Part shown: one piece after another, positions 42,191 to 50,626 of the stretch
Numbering within the stretch: position 1 is the stretch's first letter
Layout: each line of letters starts with the position of its first letter
Source of the DNA: Acidithiobacillus ferrooxidans ATCC 23270
Lineage (GTDB): Bacteria > Pseudomonadota > Gammaproteobacteria > Acidithiobacillales > Acidithiobacillaceae
Direction: 5' to 3'
Length of the DNA: 64,000 nt
Assembly: GCF_000021485.1 (NCBI RefSeq)
Contig: NC_011761.1
Coordinates: 1,084,001 to 1,148,000, forward strand
The notes under the pieces: model-generated
Seen by the model: only the letters and a program-made list of their open reading frames with translations
What the model was told of the DNA's origin: nothing
The model's database searches: none
Translations under genes and position numbers: made by a program

Positions 42191-44125
42191 ATGAGCACAA
42201 TGATGAAAGGGTTGCGGATCGCGGCTGCAGCACTGGGCCGGCGATTGGGGGTTACCGTATCCGTGGATCCATTCGCCTCCACAGCTTACACCGATGGCAA
42301 GCGGGTGGTGTTACCCGTATTGCCGATGGCTGGGCCCCAGGAACAAGAGGACTTGTTTTTGGGGCTGGTAGCTCACGAAGCATTTCATATTCGACACACC
42401 TTCCTGAAAGGGGCGTATGACGGCACTCCGCCAGATGGTGTCAACAGAACCCCTTTTATCAAGGGGCTACAAAACAGCCTGGAGGATGCTCGGATTGAAA
42501 ACTTGGGTGGCAAGCAGTATCGGGGAGCCCCAAAGCTGTTGGCCAACCTCATTGACTACGGTATCCGCGCTGAGTGGTTTCCGGACGCTCCAAAGGACGA
42601 TACCACGCCTGGGACTCTGGCGACGTTCGCGGTGTTGTATCGCTACCGCGCACACTTTCTGGGGCAGCACACGCTGGACACTGCCGCGACCAATTGGGAA
42701 GCGGCTGCCCGACAGGCTTTTAGTTCCGATCTTTGGGATCGGGTGTTGGTCATTGCGGACAAAGCCGTGATAGCCAAAACCTGCCATGGTCCGGAAGGCC
42801 CCTGGATTGCGGCACAGGCCATTTCCGACCTGTTGCAGGAAGCCGCAGACCAGTCCCAGCCTGAGCAAAGCCAGGATCAAGGCGGCGACCAAGGCCAAGG
42901 TAATAGCCAGGATAAAGGTCAGAGTGAAGACGACTCGAATCCAGGTGATGGCAGCGATCAAGACCAAAGTGATGGTCAAGGTGGTGGACAGGACGAACAG
43001 GATCAAAGTGACGGCCAAGGCGACAGCCAGGGTCAGAACGGCGAGGGTCAAGGCGAAGGCCACGGCAATGGATCTGACAAGGATCAGGGCCAGGGCAATA
43101 GCCAAGGTCAGAACGAAAGCCAAGGCGATGGTAATGGCCAGAATGAAGGCCAGGGTCAAGACCAGGGCCAGGGCGACAGCCAGGGTCAGAGCGACGGTGA
43201 CCAACGCGATGGATCCAATGCCCAGCCCAGCGGGCCCGGCAAAGGTTGTAATCTTACTCCAGACCAGGCCGAAAATTGTCGGCAGGCGGTTGCGTCTGGA
43301 GAGGACGATATCGACAAGTCCGATATCGCCGATATGGCCGAGCAAGTCCTGCAGAAGATCGCCGCAGGACACCAGAACGAGAACATCACTGAGTCGGAAC
43401 CGCGTCATCGTGTTTCCGACGCGTTCAAGGTGAAAACGTCGGCTGACATGCTCTATCGTCAAATCGCGGGGCCGCTGGAAGCCAAACTCTGGGCGCAAGC
43501 TCAGGAAGAGGTTTTCACCTCTCGAACCGGCACATCGGGCATCGTGCCTACGGCCCTGCATCGCCACGCCACCACGGGTCAGGTATTTGCCCGTCGTCTG
43601 GAAGGGGATACCCGCACCATGGCCGTCAAAGTGCTGTTGGATCTTTCCGGCAGCATGGGAGACACCAAAACGCTAGGCGCTCCTGCTCACGCTGTTTCTG
43701 CTGCGGCGATGGCATTGTCCAAGCTGTTCAGCTCCTTGGGAATCGAATACTCGATCTCCTGGTTTGGGAGCACGTACAGCAAAGGTCGTGACTTTTCTTC
43801 TGCGCCGTTACGGCAGAACGAGAAGTGGGAATTGTCCTGTCTGAGCGGAACCTGCCTGGCGCAAGCCATGAATCTGGCTGGCTCGGACCTGGTGTATTGT
43901 GACCAGGAGCGCAGGATCTTGATCGTTCTCACCGATGGTGATGCAGATGTCGTAGCCACCCAGGCCACGGACAAAGCCCTGTTGAACGACGGAGTGGATG
44001 TGAGGTACGTGCTGCTGGGCGATGCCGGACTTGCGATTACGCAGTTTGCTGGTGATCGCGCTGGCCAAGCTCCCGCAAATCAGGCGGGAAAGGCGTTGAT
44101 TGACGCCTTTCGCTTGTCCGTTTGA
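42191..44125 (+). CDS. CobT-like VWA-domain protein
   Basis: 644 residues. The N-terminal part has VAHEAFHIRHT, a metalloprotease-like HExxH-type helix with the Glu in place. Residues 220-350 are a low-complexity Gln/Asp/Gly/Ser region built of short repeats. The C-terminal VWA domain has the MIDAS DLSGSMGDT and ISWFGS. It matches the CobT partner of CobS-type AAA+ ATPases, which work together as a remodelling machine. The CobS-like gene lies at 46614. On plasmids and phages the substrate is unknown. Confidence 0.8.
   Translation: MSTMMKGLRIAAAALGRRLGVTVSVDPFASTAYTDGKRVVLPVLPMAGPQEQEDLFLGLVAHEAFHIRHTFLKGAYDGTPPDGVNRTPFIKGLQNSLEDARIENLGGKQYRGAPKLLANLIDYGIRAEWFPDAPKDDTTPGTLATFAVLYRYRAHFLGQHTLDTAATNWEAAARQAFSSDLWDRVLVIADKAVIAKTCHGPEGPWIAAQAISDLLQEAADQSQPEQSQDQGGDQGQGNSQDKGQSEDDSNPGDGSDQDQSDGQGGGQDEQDQSDGQGDSQGQNGEGQGEGHGNGSDKDQGQGNSQGQNESQGDGNGQNEGQGQDQGQGDSQGQSDGDQRDGSNAQPSGPGKGCNLTPDQAENCRQAVASGEDDIDKSDIADMAEQVLQKIAAGHQNENITESEPRHRVSDAFKVKTSADMLYRQIAGPLEAKLWAQAQEEVFTSRTGTSGIVPTALHRHATTGQVFARRLEGDTRTMAVKVLLDLSGSMGDTKTLGAPAHAVSAAAMALSKLFSSLGIEYSISWFGSTYSKGRDFSSAPLRQNEKWELSCLSGTCLAQAMNLAGSDLVYCDQERRILIVLTDGDADVVATQATDKALLNDGVDVRYVLLGDAGLAITQFAGDRAGQAPANQAGKALIDAFRLSV
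42860..43230 (+). repeat. Gln-Asp-Gly coding repeats inside the VWA gene
   Basis: Many imperfect short units such as GGCCAAGGC / GGTCAGAAC encode QGQ, DQ and SQ words. Likely a flexible linker, prone to length change. Confidence 0.75.
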
Positions 44126-44167
44126 GAAAAAGAAGCCGGGTTTCGATCTGGCTTCCTGATTTATCCC

Positions 44168-44200
44168 AACCCCAGTGCATTCTGCACCGGGGTTTTTCTT
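44168..44200 (+). terminator. family terminator
   Basis: AACCCCAGTGCA...TGCACCGGGGTT, T5. Confidence 0.9.
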
Positions 44201-44202
44201 TG

Positions 44203-44273
44203 GCCGGATTCCTGTCTGGTATTCCCATTCGGAAATGATCGCGGCATTCAGCCGCTTACCTGTCAGGAGAGAT
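44203..44273 (+). promoter_or_regulatory. accessory-domain leader
   Basis: GCCGGATTCCTGTCTGG, TTCGGAAATGATC, GCGGC-ATTCA-GCCGC hairpin, TCAGGAG. Confidence 0.8.
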
Positions 44274-44618
44274 ATGATGAAAACACGATTTATCGCCAAC
44301 GGAAAGCCTGTTTACAAGACACGCATCGGGTCGTTAATTTTTACCCATCCCGATGGGCAAAAAGAAGAAGTGTGTGGCATGCACCCCTTGTCCAGGCTGC
44401 AGGACATAGTGGATGTTTTTGATGAAACAGGCCACAACACTAAGTATATCATGAAATATGCCGTTGGGTGGCGGGGACAGCCGGAGGACGACCATCCCTG
44501 CCCTTGTGCCAGGTGCCAATTAAAAGTGGCTCCAGACTGGTGGAAACCGCGACCGGCGACGGAGCCGCCTCGCGGGCCGGGTTCCATGGCTGATGACGAT
44601 CAACCAAAATCTGTTTAA
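44274..44618 (+). CDS. small CPC-x2-C protein, paralogue of 33910
   Basis: 114 residues. It shares KPVYKTRIGSLIF and WRGQPEDDHPCPC with the 33910 product and adds a Pro-rich tail. DNA and protein are both close, so this is a duplication within the element. Possible zinc site; function unknown. Confidence 0.65.
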   Translation: MMKTRFIANGKPVYKTRIGSLIFTHPDGQKEEVCGMHPLSRLQDIVDVFDETGHNTKYIMKYAVGWRGQPEDDHPCPCARCQLKVAPDWWKPRPATEPPRGPGSMADDDQPKSV

Positions 44619-44627
44619 CGATCCCCC

Positions 44628-44660
44628 AACCCCACGTCTCCGGACCTGGGGTTTTCTTTA
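44628..44660 (+). terminator. family terminator
   Basis: AACCCCACG...CTGGGGTT, T4. A cut-off leader remnant (GTGTGCGCGGAAACCT near 44680) follows. Confidence 0.85.
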
Positions 44661-44802
44661 TTACCGGACGTTTATCCAGTGTGCGCGGAAACCTCGCTAT
44701 TCATGGCGGGGATGCAGAGCGCGCGCCGGAGCCTTCATCTTGCGTCAATGCAAAGGAAGTTAGTACACTAACTGCATACTTCCTTTTCGCGCAGAGATAC
44801 AT

Positions 44803-45441
44803 ATGGAAGCAAGCCAGCGTGCGGTTCCAGCCATTTTGTTGGCCCTGACGGACGAGCAGGAAGCCCGCAACCTGAGCTGGGCGCTGTCCATACACTATGA
44901 ATGCATCATCGTCTCCAGTGGCGCCGAGGCGCTGCGCCTCGCCGGTACACATCATGTGGATGCCATCATCTGCGACGCGCAACTGGAGGATATGTCGGGC
45001 GCCCAGTGCCTCTTCGACTTCCGCACCCAGCAACCGACGGCGATAAGATTTCTGTGTGGCCTGGGTACGGACTCCAGCGAGTTTGCCGACGCCCTGCATG
45101 TGGCCGCTGTCTACGAATACCTGCGCAAGCCGCTGTTCCCGGATCTGGTGGCACTGAGCCTGAAGCGGGCGATGGAATACCGTGAAATCTCCCGCGAGCA
45201 TCGCCAACCCATCCACAACTTACCCAGACAACCGTTTTCCAAGGATGCCGACTCGAATCCAAGCCAAACGGAAGGTGGCACATTAAAGGAACATACGGAA
45301 AGTCTGGAACGCGGCATGGTCATCTCCGCACTGAAACGCTTCCACGGCAATCAAAGTCGCGCCGCCAAGGCGCTTGGCCTTTCCCGGGTAGGCCTGGCCA
45401 ACAAAATCAAGCGTTACGCCATTGATATAGAGAGAACCTGA
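44803..45441 (+). CDS. response regulator with Fis-type HTH
   Basis: 212 residues. A receiver domain (AIICDAQLEDMSG with the phospho-acceptor Asp; conserved Lys in YLRKPLF) is joined to a C-terminal Fis-type helix-turn-helix (NQSRAAKALGLSRVGLANKI). This is the NtrC layout without the AAA+ domain, like PrrA/ActR-type regulators. It lacks the accessory-domain leader and has its own upstream region (44661-44802). No histidine kinase gene is adjacent. Confidence 0.8.
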   Translation: MEASQRAVPAILLALTDEQEARNLSWALSIHYECIIVSSGAEALRLAGTHHVDAIICDAQLEDMSGAQCLFDFRTQQPTAIRFLCGLGTDSSEFADALHVAAVYEYLRKPLFPDLVALSLKRAMEYREISREHRQPIHNLPRQPFSKDADSNPSQTEGGTLKEHTESLERGMVISALKRFHGNQSRAAKALGLSRVGLANKIKRYAIDIERT

Positions 45442-45496
45442 TGCAACTGCTGACCTATCGCCATACAGGCCAACCGGCTTGGGTGAGCAGCAGACC

Positions 45497-46459
45497 ATGA
45501 ACCTGCAACAGCTTCGTTTCATCTGCGCGGTGGTGCGCCAGAACTTCAATGCGTCGGCCGCCGCCGATAGCCTGTATACCTCACAACCGGGGGTGAGCAA
45601 ACAGATCCAACTCCTCGAAGAGGAGATCAATGTGGCGCTTTTCGTGCGCAAAGGGAAGCGCATCATCGGAATGACCCCGGCGGGTGAGCAGATATTCACT
45701 TTTGCACAGCGGGTAGTCGGCGATATCGAGAATATCCGAAAAGTAGGTCAGGAGTTTTCTCAGGGCGATCGTGGGGAATTTGTGATCGCCACCACCCATA
45801 CTCAAGCCCGATACAGCTTGCCCAGGGCGATAAAGACCTTTACGGAACGCTACCCAGGGGTTCAGTTGCGCCTGCGCCAGGGCAATCCTACCCAGGTCGC
45901 GGAGATGCTTGCGGCGGGGGAGGCAGACGTGGCGGTCGCAACGGAGTCGTTGAATTCCTACGCGGGCCTTGTCGCCCTGCCCTGCTATCAGTGGAATCGC
46001 GTCGTTATCACACCCACCGGCCATCCGCTGCTGCAAAGCCAGCCACTGACGCTGGAAGCAGTCGCCGCCCATCCCATAGTAACCTACGACCAGGCCTTTG
46101 CAGGGCGCTCCCTGATCGACAAGACTTTCGCCAATCACGGCCTGTCCCCCAACATCGTGCTTTCCGCCATAGACTCCGATGTCATCAAGGCGTATGTGGA
46201 ACTGGGGTTGGGGATAGGCATCGTCGCCCAAATGGCTTATGACCCTGTACGGGACACAAAACTGGAGGTGATCGATGCGAGTCACCTGTTCGATCCCAGC
46301 ACCACCTACCTGGCCTTGAGGCAGGGAACCTATTTACGCGGGTATCTATACACCTTCATAGCGTTATACGCGCCACACCTCGATCGCAACACGGTGGATC
46401 AGGCCCTGGATTCCACAGTTGCTTCCAGGGCGTTATTGGCGCCAGGTGGTAGCGCCTGA
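45497..46459 (+). CDS. LysR-family regulator, CysB-like
   Basis: 320 residues from MNLQQLRFICAVVRQNFNAS, with the helix-turn-helix SAAADSLYTSQPGVSKQIQ and a C-terminal effector-binding domain. Length and sequence match the CysB/Cbl group that senses sulphur metabolites. Start chosen at the first ATG of the conserved N terminus; a TTG 18 bp upstream is less likely. Together with the response regulator it looks like chromosomal-type cargo. The PAPS-reductase-like gene nearby is a possible but unproven target. Confidence 0.85.
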   Translation: MNLQQLRFICAVVRQNFNASAAADSLYTSQPGVSKQIQLLEEEINVALFVRKGKRIIGMTPAGEQIFTFAQRVVGDIENIRKVGQEFSQGDRGEFVIATTHTQARYSLPRAIKTFTERYPGVQLRLRQGNPTQVAEMLAAGEADVAVATESLNSYAGLVALPCYQWNRVVITPTGHPLLQSQPLTLEAVAAHPIVTYDQAFAGRSLIDKTFANHGLSPNIVLSAIDSDVIKAYVELGLGIGIVAQMAYDPVRDTKLEVIDASHLFDPSTTYLALRQGTYLRGYLYTFIALYAPHLDRNTVDQALDSTVASRALLAPGGSA

Positions 46460-46486
46460 TCAAAACCTGAAGACGCCAATCACCAC

Positions 46487-46520
46487 AACCCCGATGCATC
46501 TTGCACCGGGGTTTTTCTTT
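46487..46520 (+). terminator. family terminator after the LysR gene
   Basis: AACCCCGATGCA...TGCACCGGGGTT, T5. Confidence 0.9.
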
Positions 46521-46537
46521 GGCCGGTGCCCGCCAAC

Positions 46538-46613
46538 GTGTGCGGATTCCTGTCTGGTACTCCACTTCGGAAATGATCGCGGCTCCAGCCGCCCTTTTGA
46601 TAGGAGAAGTACC
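46538..46613 (+). promoter_or_regulatory. accessory-domain leader before the AAA+ gene
   Basis: GTGCGGATTCCTGTCTGGTAC, TTCGGAAATGATC, GCGGC-TCCA-GCCGC hairpin, ATAGGAGAAG. Confidence 0.8.
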
Positions 46614-47534
46614 ATGGCAACGGCAACACCTACAATAGATCTTGGCGTAACCTTTGGCATCCCCGCTCTGGCCGGCAAGCAGTTTCCGGCCAAGGGTCTC
46701 ACCGATCCCGGCGTTCCCGAGATCATCAGTAATTACGTGTTCCGGCTGCCCTTGCTCCGCAAGGCGCTGATCTGGATGGACGGGAAGGCTGGTCGCAGCA
46801 TCTACCTCGCAGGCCCCGCCGGATCCGGCAAGACCAGCCTCGCGGAGCAGATGGCCGCGCGACTGGGGTGGATCTGCACCACACTGTCGTGCAACGTCCG
46901 TACGGAGCGCGCGGATATCGTAGGCTACATGGGACTGGACGCCGGAAGCACCCGCTTCATTCCTGGCCCTTTGGTGCGCGCGATGCGCAACGGGGAGATG
47001 ATCGTGTTTGATGAAGGCGACGCATTGCCGCCTTCCATCACGATCACCCTCAACAGGGTTCTGGAGGGATCCCCCCTGGTGATTCCTGAAACGGGTGAAG
47101 TGATTCACCCGCATAAGGACTTCCGGATCGCGTTCACGGGCAACACCCGTGGACGTGGGGATGAGACGGGTACCTACAGGGCCCGCAACGTACAGGATGC
47201 GGCCGTTCTCGACCGGTTCCTGTTCCTGGAGGTTGGATATCCGACCCAGGATGAGGAAAACGACATCCTGGTCGGAAAATTCGGCACGGCCCTTCCGGAT
47301 GAAATTCGGGAGATCCTGCTGAAGACCGCGCAAGAGAGCCGTGCGGCTTTCATTGGCGGCGAACTGTCCGCGCCGATCTCCACCCGGGGACTGGTTCGGA
47401 TTTCCGAGTTGGTCAAGAGCGGCATTTTCAGCGCCACGAACGAGCCGCTTTGGGAGGCCATGTGCTTTGGCTTCGCAGACGGGCTGACCGAAGGAGAGAA
47501 ATCTGGACTCCGCTCCATCATGAAGCTCGGATAA
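46614..47534 (+). CDS. CobS-like MoxR-family AAA+ ATPase
   Basis: 306 residues. Walker A is LAGPAGSGKTSLAEQMA, Walker B is MIVFDEGDALPP, and the sensor region is RIAFTGNTRGRGD. VRTERADIVGYMG matches the CobS/GvpN-type group. It partners with the VWA protein at 42191, as CobS does with CobT. Presumably a hexameric remodeller. Confidence 0.85.
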   Translation: MATATPTIDLGVTFGIPALAGKQFPAKGLTDPGVPEIISNYVFRLPLLRKALIWMDGKAGRSIYLAGPAGSGKTSLAEQMAARLGWICTTLSCNVRTERADIVGYMGLDAGSTRFIPGPLVRAMRNGEMIVFDEGDALPPSITITLNRVLEGSPLVIPETGEVIHPHKDFRIAFTGNTRGRGDETGTYRARNVQDAAVLDRFLFLEVGYPTQDEENDILVGKFGTALPDEIREILLKTAQESRAAFIGGELSAPISTRGLVRISELVKSGIFSATNEPLWEAMCFGFADGLTEGEKSGLRSIMKLG

Positions 47535-47547
47535 CCCTGATCCCACC

Positions 47548-47580
47548 AACCCCATTGCTTCGGCTTTGGGGTTTTTCTTC
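47548..47580 (+). terminator. family terminator
   Basis: AACCCCATTGC-TTCG-GCTTTGGGGTT, T5. Confidence 0.9.
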
Positions 47581-47587
47581 GCCCGCT

Positions 47588-47643
47588 GTCCGGAATCCTG
47601 TCTGTTACCTCCATCCGGAATGGATTCGCACAGGAGGTGCGCG
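47588..47643 (+). promoter_or_regulatory. leader with Shine-Dalgarno in the hairpin loop
   Basis: TCCGGAATCCTGTCTGTTAC, CCGGAATGGATT, CGCAC-AGGAG-GTGCG. Same special hairpin as 34281-34334. Confidence 0.75.
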
Positions 47644-47906
47644 ATGTTACAAATACGAATCGGCCGTAACGGCGAAAACTTTTATGGGCAGGTAGTTCGT
47701 CCATCATGTCTGAATTGCCCATTTTGACACTGACCGAGATGATCGCCGTGCAGCTTATTGACACAGTGAACTCAGTGAGCGCGGCCCACGACCTGGAGGA
47801 TTGGCTTTGTAGCGCGGGAATGATCGTGTATCACAATCCAGATACATCGTGGAAAGCGTGTATGGAGGCTGTCGCTGGCATCTGCGGACCAAGTTGGGTT
47901 TTCTAA
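47644..47906 (+). pseudogene. WAF-type tail gene with probable frameshift
   Basis: The ATG after the leader opens a 27-codon frame, MLQIRIGRNGENFYGQVVRP, that stops at 47727. A second frame (47706-47906) gives SELPILTLTEMIAVQLIDTV and ends GPSWVF but lacks a ribosome site. A one-base shift near 47706 joins them into about 86 residues. The joined N terminus resembles the 34335 product, which has the same leader type and the same WVF tail. Confidence 0.6.
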
Positions 47907-47918
47907 AGGAGCAATACC

Positions 47919-48812
47919 ATGAGCAAAGTGAAAACGTCTGTAATATACCCGCGTTGGGCCAATAAATATCTGCCAAACACGCCATACCAGAATGGAACAA
48001 GCAGATTTTCTTTAACCATGGACGACAAGGTGATCACCTTTGTTGATAATGAATCAGAAAACGGTATACCAGATCTTCTTGAAACGCTGGAGCGGTTTGG
48101 TATTCCTTACGACCACCACTGTGAAGCGCTTGATGGGGATCCTGCTTATGTCGTATATAACAGGCCTCGCAAGGACGGAAGCACGGAGGCGCTGCACGTT
48201 TGCGAAAGTGATAGGCTCCTCGACGTTGGGGAGCTGATCAAGCTGCTTGATGGAGAGCGTCCACTCGAAACCATCCGGAAGCTTTGCCTGGACATTGATA
48301 ATGACACGCTTCCGCTAAAACCGAACATACGGGATTTCCCAGAGCAGGAATATCAGGATTGGCGCTCCTGCAAACCACGCATTTTCCGTGCGAACATCAC
48401 AAACGTATATCGAAAAACAACTTGCTATGCTTTTGACCACGTTCGCCCCGGATTCTGCAATATTTTTGGTGTGACTGGTCATCTTATCGAGTCTCGTCAG
48501 GATGATAGCAAGCGCCACAATTCGTGGTTCAACACGCGGCAACTGGACGTTTTAGAACGTGAATTCCCTTACGTTTTCTTTGGGATGACCGGTGATCCTG
48601 CTGTGCCAGACGATGGGTCAGCCTTACTCTTCGAGCCTGGCCACCCGGCTGTATTCATACCAAGCGATGTTCATTTGCCTTCATTCACGCGTCGAAAAAT
48701 CATTCAGTCTCTGGAAAACATGACACTGAAAGAGCCAGTTTCTCTGGACAATATGGATAAAATCGATGCGGCTTGCCATCGCATAGAACCGCAAGCGCGC
48801 TGGTCCTTCTGA
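47919..48812 (+). CDS. WAF-type tail protein (RWSF), related to 54346
   Basis: 297 residues. GTSRFSLTMDDKVITFVDNE and FGIPYDHHCEALDGDPAYVV parallel the 54346 product (LEPNSKVYFYAEDE, MGIPYDSSSAEYF); both keep FPEQEYQDWR-like and late FFG/FFMAG segments. Two alpha/beta halves; ends QARWSF. Family unknown. Confidence 0.65.
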   Translation: MSKVKTSVIYPRWANKYLPNTPYQNGTSRFSLTMDDKVITFVDNESENGIPDLLETLERFGIPYDHHCEALDGDPAYVVYNRPRKDGSTEALHVCESDRLLDVGELIKLLDGERPLETIRKLCLDIDNDTLPLKPNIRDFPEQEYQDWRSCKPRIFRANITNVYRKTTCYAFDHVRPGFCNIFGVTGHLIESRQDDSKRHNSWFNTRQLDVLEREFPYVFFGMTGDPAVPDDGSALLFEPGHPAVFIPSDVHLPSFTRRKIIQSLENMTLKEPVSLDNMDKIDAACHRIEPQARWSF

Positions 48813-48825
48813 CCGGATCACACCC

Positions 48826-48859
48826 AACCCTCATGCATCCTGCATCGAGGGTTTTTCTT
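48826..48859 (+). terminator. family terminator, compensated stem
   Basis: The stem reads AACCCTC...GAGGGTT: changes on both sides preserve pairing. Confidence 0.9.
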
Positions 48860-48864
48860 CGTCT

Positions 48865-48940
48865 GTGTGCTCGGAAACCTGTCTGGTACTCCCTTTTGGA
48901 AATTATCGCGGCATCCGCCGCATTCGACAGGAGAGGTATC
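48865..48940 (+). promoter_or_regulatory. accessory-domain leader
   Basis: GCTCGGAAACCTGTCTGGTAC, TTGGAAATTATC, GCGGC-ATCC-GCCGC hairpin, GACAGGAG. Confidence 0.8.
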
Positions 48941-49351
48941 ATGCAGGCATTTCGTCTTTCCATTATGCAGTGTCCCACAACGCTCTGGGGCCTCGCCAGC
49001 GGCATCAGCAACCATATCATTTTCCACGACACGGGCAATAATTTGGTTATGGAAACCCATTCCTATGATGCCGCTTTGGATATTTGGGGAAACAGGATTA
49101 GAAAGGCCGACGGCAGCTATTGGAGCATGGTGGTGGATCCGTCGAAGGATTGCCCATCGCCGTGTGATAACCCGCTGATGGTGATGGAGGTGGCGATTAT
49201 CCGTATCCACGCCATTTTCAGGTGTTGGCCAACCGATCGATCTATGGAAATGTTGCTCAACCGCTGGAGCGTGTCTGGCCAAGCTGCCGATGCGAAAATC
49301 CCTGATTTTCTGTTTGCGTCGGCAGCTCCATCGGTCATAGCTCAGCTTTAG
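48941..49351 (+). CDS. hypothetical protein
   Basis: 136 residues, MQAFRLSIMQCPTTLWGLAS. Trp- and Cys-containing; no motif recognised. Single-gene unit. Confidence 0.6.
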   Translation: MQAFRLSIMQCPTTLWGLASGISNHIIFHDTGNNLVMETHSYDAALDIWGNRIRKADGSYWSMVVDPSKDCPSPCDNPLMVMEVAIIRIHAIFRCWPTDRSMEMLLNRWSVSGQAADAKIPDFLFASAAPSVIAQL

Positions 49352-49369
49352 GCACTCCTGATCTCCCTC

Positions 49370-49402
49370 AACCCCAGTGCATCCTGCACCGGGGTTTTTC
49401 TT
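49370..49402 (+). terminator. family terminator
   Basis: AACCCCAGTGCA...TGCACCGGGGTT, T5. Confidence 0.9.
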
Positions 49403-49408
49403 TGTCGC

Positions 49409-49481
49409 TGTGCGGATTTCTGTCCGGTACCTCTCCATGGAAATTCACAGAAACACCGCCCATTTCGACCGGAGAAACCTT
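49409..49481 (+). promoter_or_regulatory. accessory-domain leader, hairpin weak
   Basis: TGCGGATTTCTGTCCGGTAC, ATGGAAATTCAC, no clear GC hairpin, GACCGGAG. Confidence 0.7.
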
Positions 49482-50501
49482 ATGAACCACCTTTGTCAGG
49501 AATCACCTTTATATGATGGCGAATGCCTCGCCAGATCGAACGCGCCGGATCTCGACAGCTACGATCACATTCTTGTCGCCTTCTCTGGTGGCAAGGACTC
49601 CATGGCATGCCTGCTTCATTTGCTGGAGTTGGGCGTAAGCAGAAAACGCCTGGAACTTTGGCACCATCGGATTGATGGTGCCGACGGTGCCCTTATGGAC
49701 TGGCCGGTGACCGAGGATTATTGCTCTACCATCGCCGCCCACTTCTGCCTCCCGATTTTCTTTTCCTGGAAGGAAGGCGGTTTTGAACGGGAGATGTTGC
49801 GGGATCGCTCGCCCACCGCTCCCATCCACTTTGAGGCGCCCGATGGCCTGCACACCATCGGCGGGCTCGGGCCCCAGGGCACCCGGCAAAAGTTCCCCCA
49901 GGTTTCTGGGAACCTTGCGGTACGCTGGTGCTCGGCATATCTCAAGATCGACGTCGCTGCGGCCGCTATCCGTAACGACCCGCGCTTTGTTGGGAAACGC
50001 ACCTTGGTAGTCACTGGCGAGCGCGCGGAGGAATCCCCCGGGCGTGCCAAGTACGCCACTTTCGAGGCCCACAAGGCCGATCGAAGGGCGGGCAAGGCGC
50101 TGCGGCATGTGGACCATTGGCGCCCCGTCCACGCATGGGCGGAGGCCGAAGTATGGGACATTATCCGGCGCCACAAGGTGAACCCGCACCCAGCCTACTG
50201 GCTTGGTTTTGGCCGGGTGTCCTGTATGAAGTGCATCTTCGGCAGCCCGAATCAATGGGCTTCCATCCGTGCCATTGATCCCGATGGTCTTCGTGCCATT
50301 GCTCAGTATGAGGAGATCTTCGGCGTCACCATCCACCGTACCCAATCGGTAACGGACCGTGCGAATCAGGGCCAACCGTACCCCATGGTTTCCAGCAAGT
50401 GGCGTGATATCGCCATGCGCAAGCGCTATTCCGAGCCTGTATTCCTGGATCATTGGGAATACCCGGATGGCGCATTTGGCGAAAGCGTTGGTCCAACCTA
50501 G
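49482..50501 (+). CDS. PAPS reductase-family PP-loop protein
   Basis: 339 residues. The PP-loop ILVAFSGGKDSMACLLHLL binds ATP or adenylylated substrate. VVTGERAEESPGRAKYATFE and the Cys pair VSCMKCIFGSP are typical of the phage/plasmid PAPS-reductase-like group, related to DndC. Possible roles are sulphur transfer or DNA phosphorothioation-like chemistry, but no other dnd genes are present. Confidence 0.8.
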   Translation: MNHLCQESPLYDGECLARSNAPDLDSYDHILVAFSGGKDSMACLLHLLELGVSRKRLELWHHRIDGADGALMDWPVTEDYCSTIAAHFCLPIFFSWKEGGFEREMLRDRSPTAPIHFEAPDGLHTIGGLGPQGTRQKFPQVSGNLAVRWCSAYLKIDVAAAAIRNDPRFVGKRTLVVTGERAEESPGRAKYATFEAHKADRRAGKALRHVDHWRPVHAWAEAEVWDIIRRHKVNPHPAYWLGFGRVSCMKCIFGSPNQWASIRAIDPDGLRAIAQYEEIFGVTIHRTQSVTDRANQGQPYPMVSSKWRDIAMRKRYSEPVFLDHWEYPDGAFGESVGPT

Positions 50502-50512
50502 ATAATCCCACC

Positions 50513-50545
50513 AACCCCAGTGCAACTTGCACCGGGGTTTTTCTT
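50513..50545 (+). terminator. family terminator
   Basis: AACCCCAGTGCA...TGCACCGGGGTT, T5. Confidence 0.9.
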
Positions 50546-50552
50546 CGTCTGC

Positions 50553-50626
50553 TGTCCGGAATTCTGTCTGCGATTCCTCTCTGGAAATTATCGGGCACCC
50601 AGCCCTCTTTTTGAAGGAGAAATGCC
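50553..50626 (+). promoter_or_regulatory. accessory-domain leader
   Basis: TCCGGAATTCTGTCTGC, CTGGAAATTATC, GGGC-ACCCA-GCCC hairpin, GAAGGAGAAA. Confidence 0.8.

Noticed and set aside
42467-43567. A 366-residue minus-strand membrane-like protein opposite the VWA gene
   Set aside because: Its Leu/Ile/Val/Thr-rich repeats are the complement of the Gln/Asp/Gly repeats; an antisense shadow.
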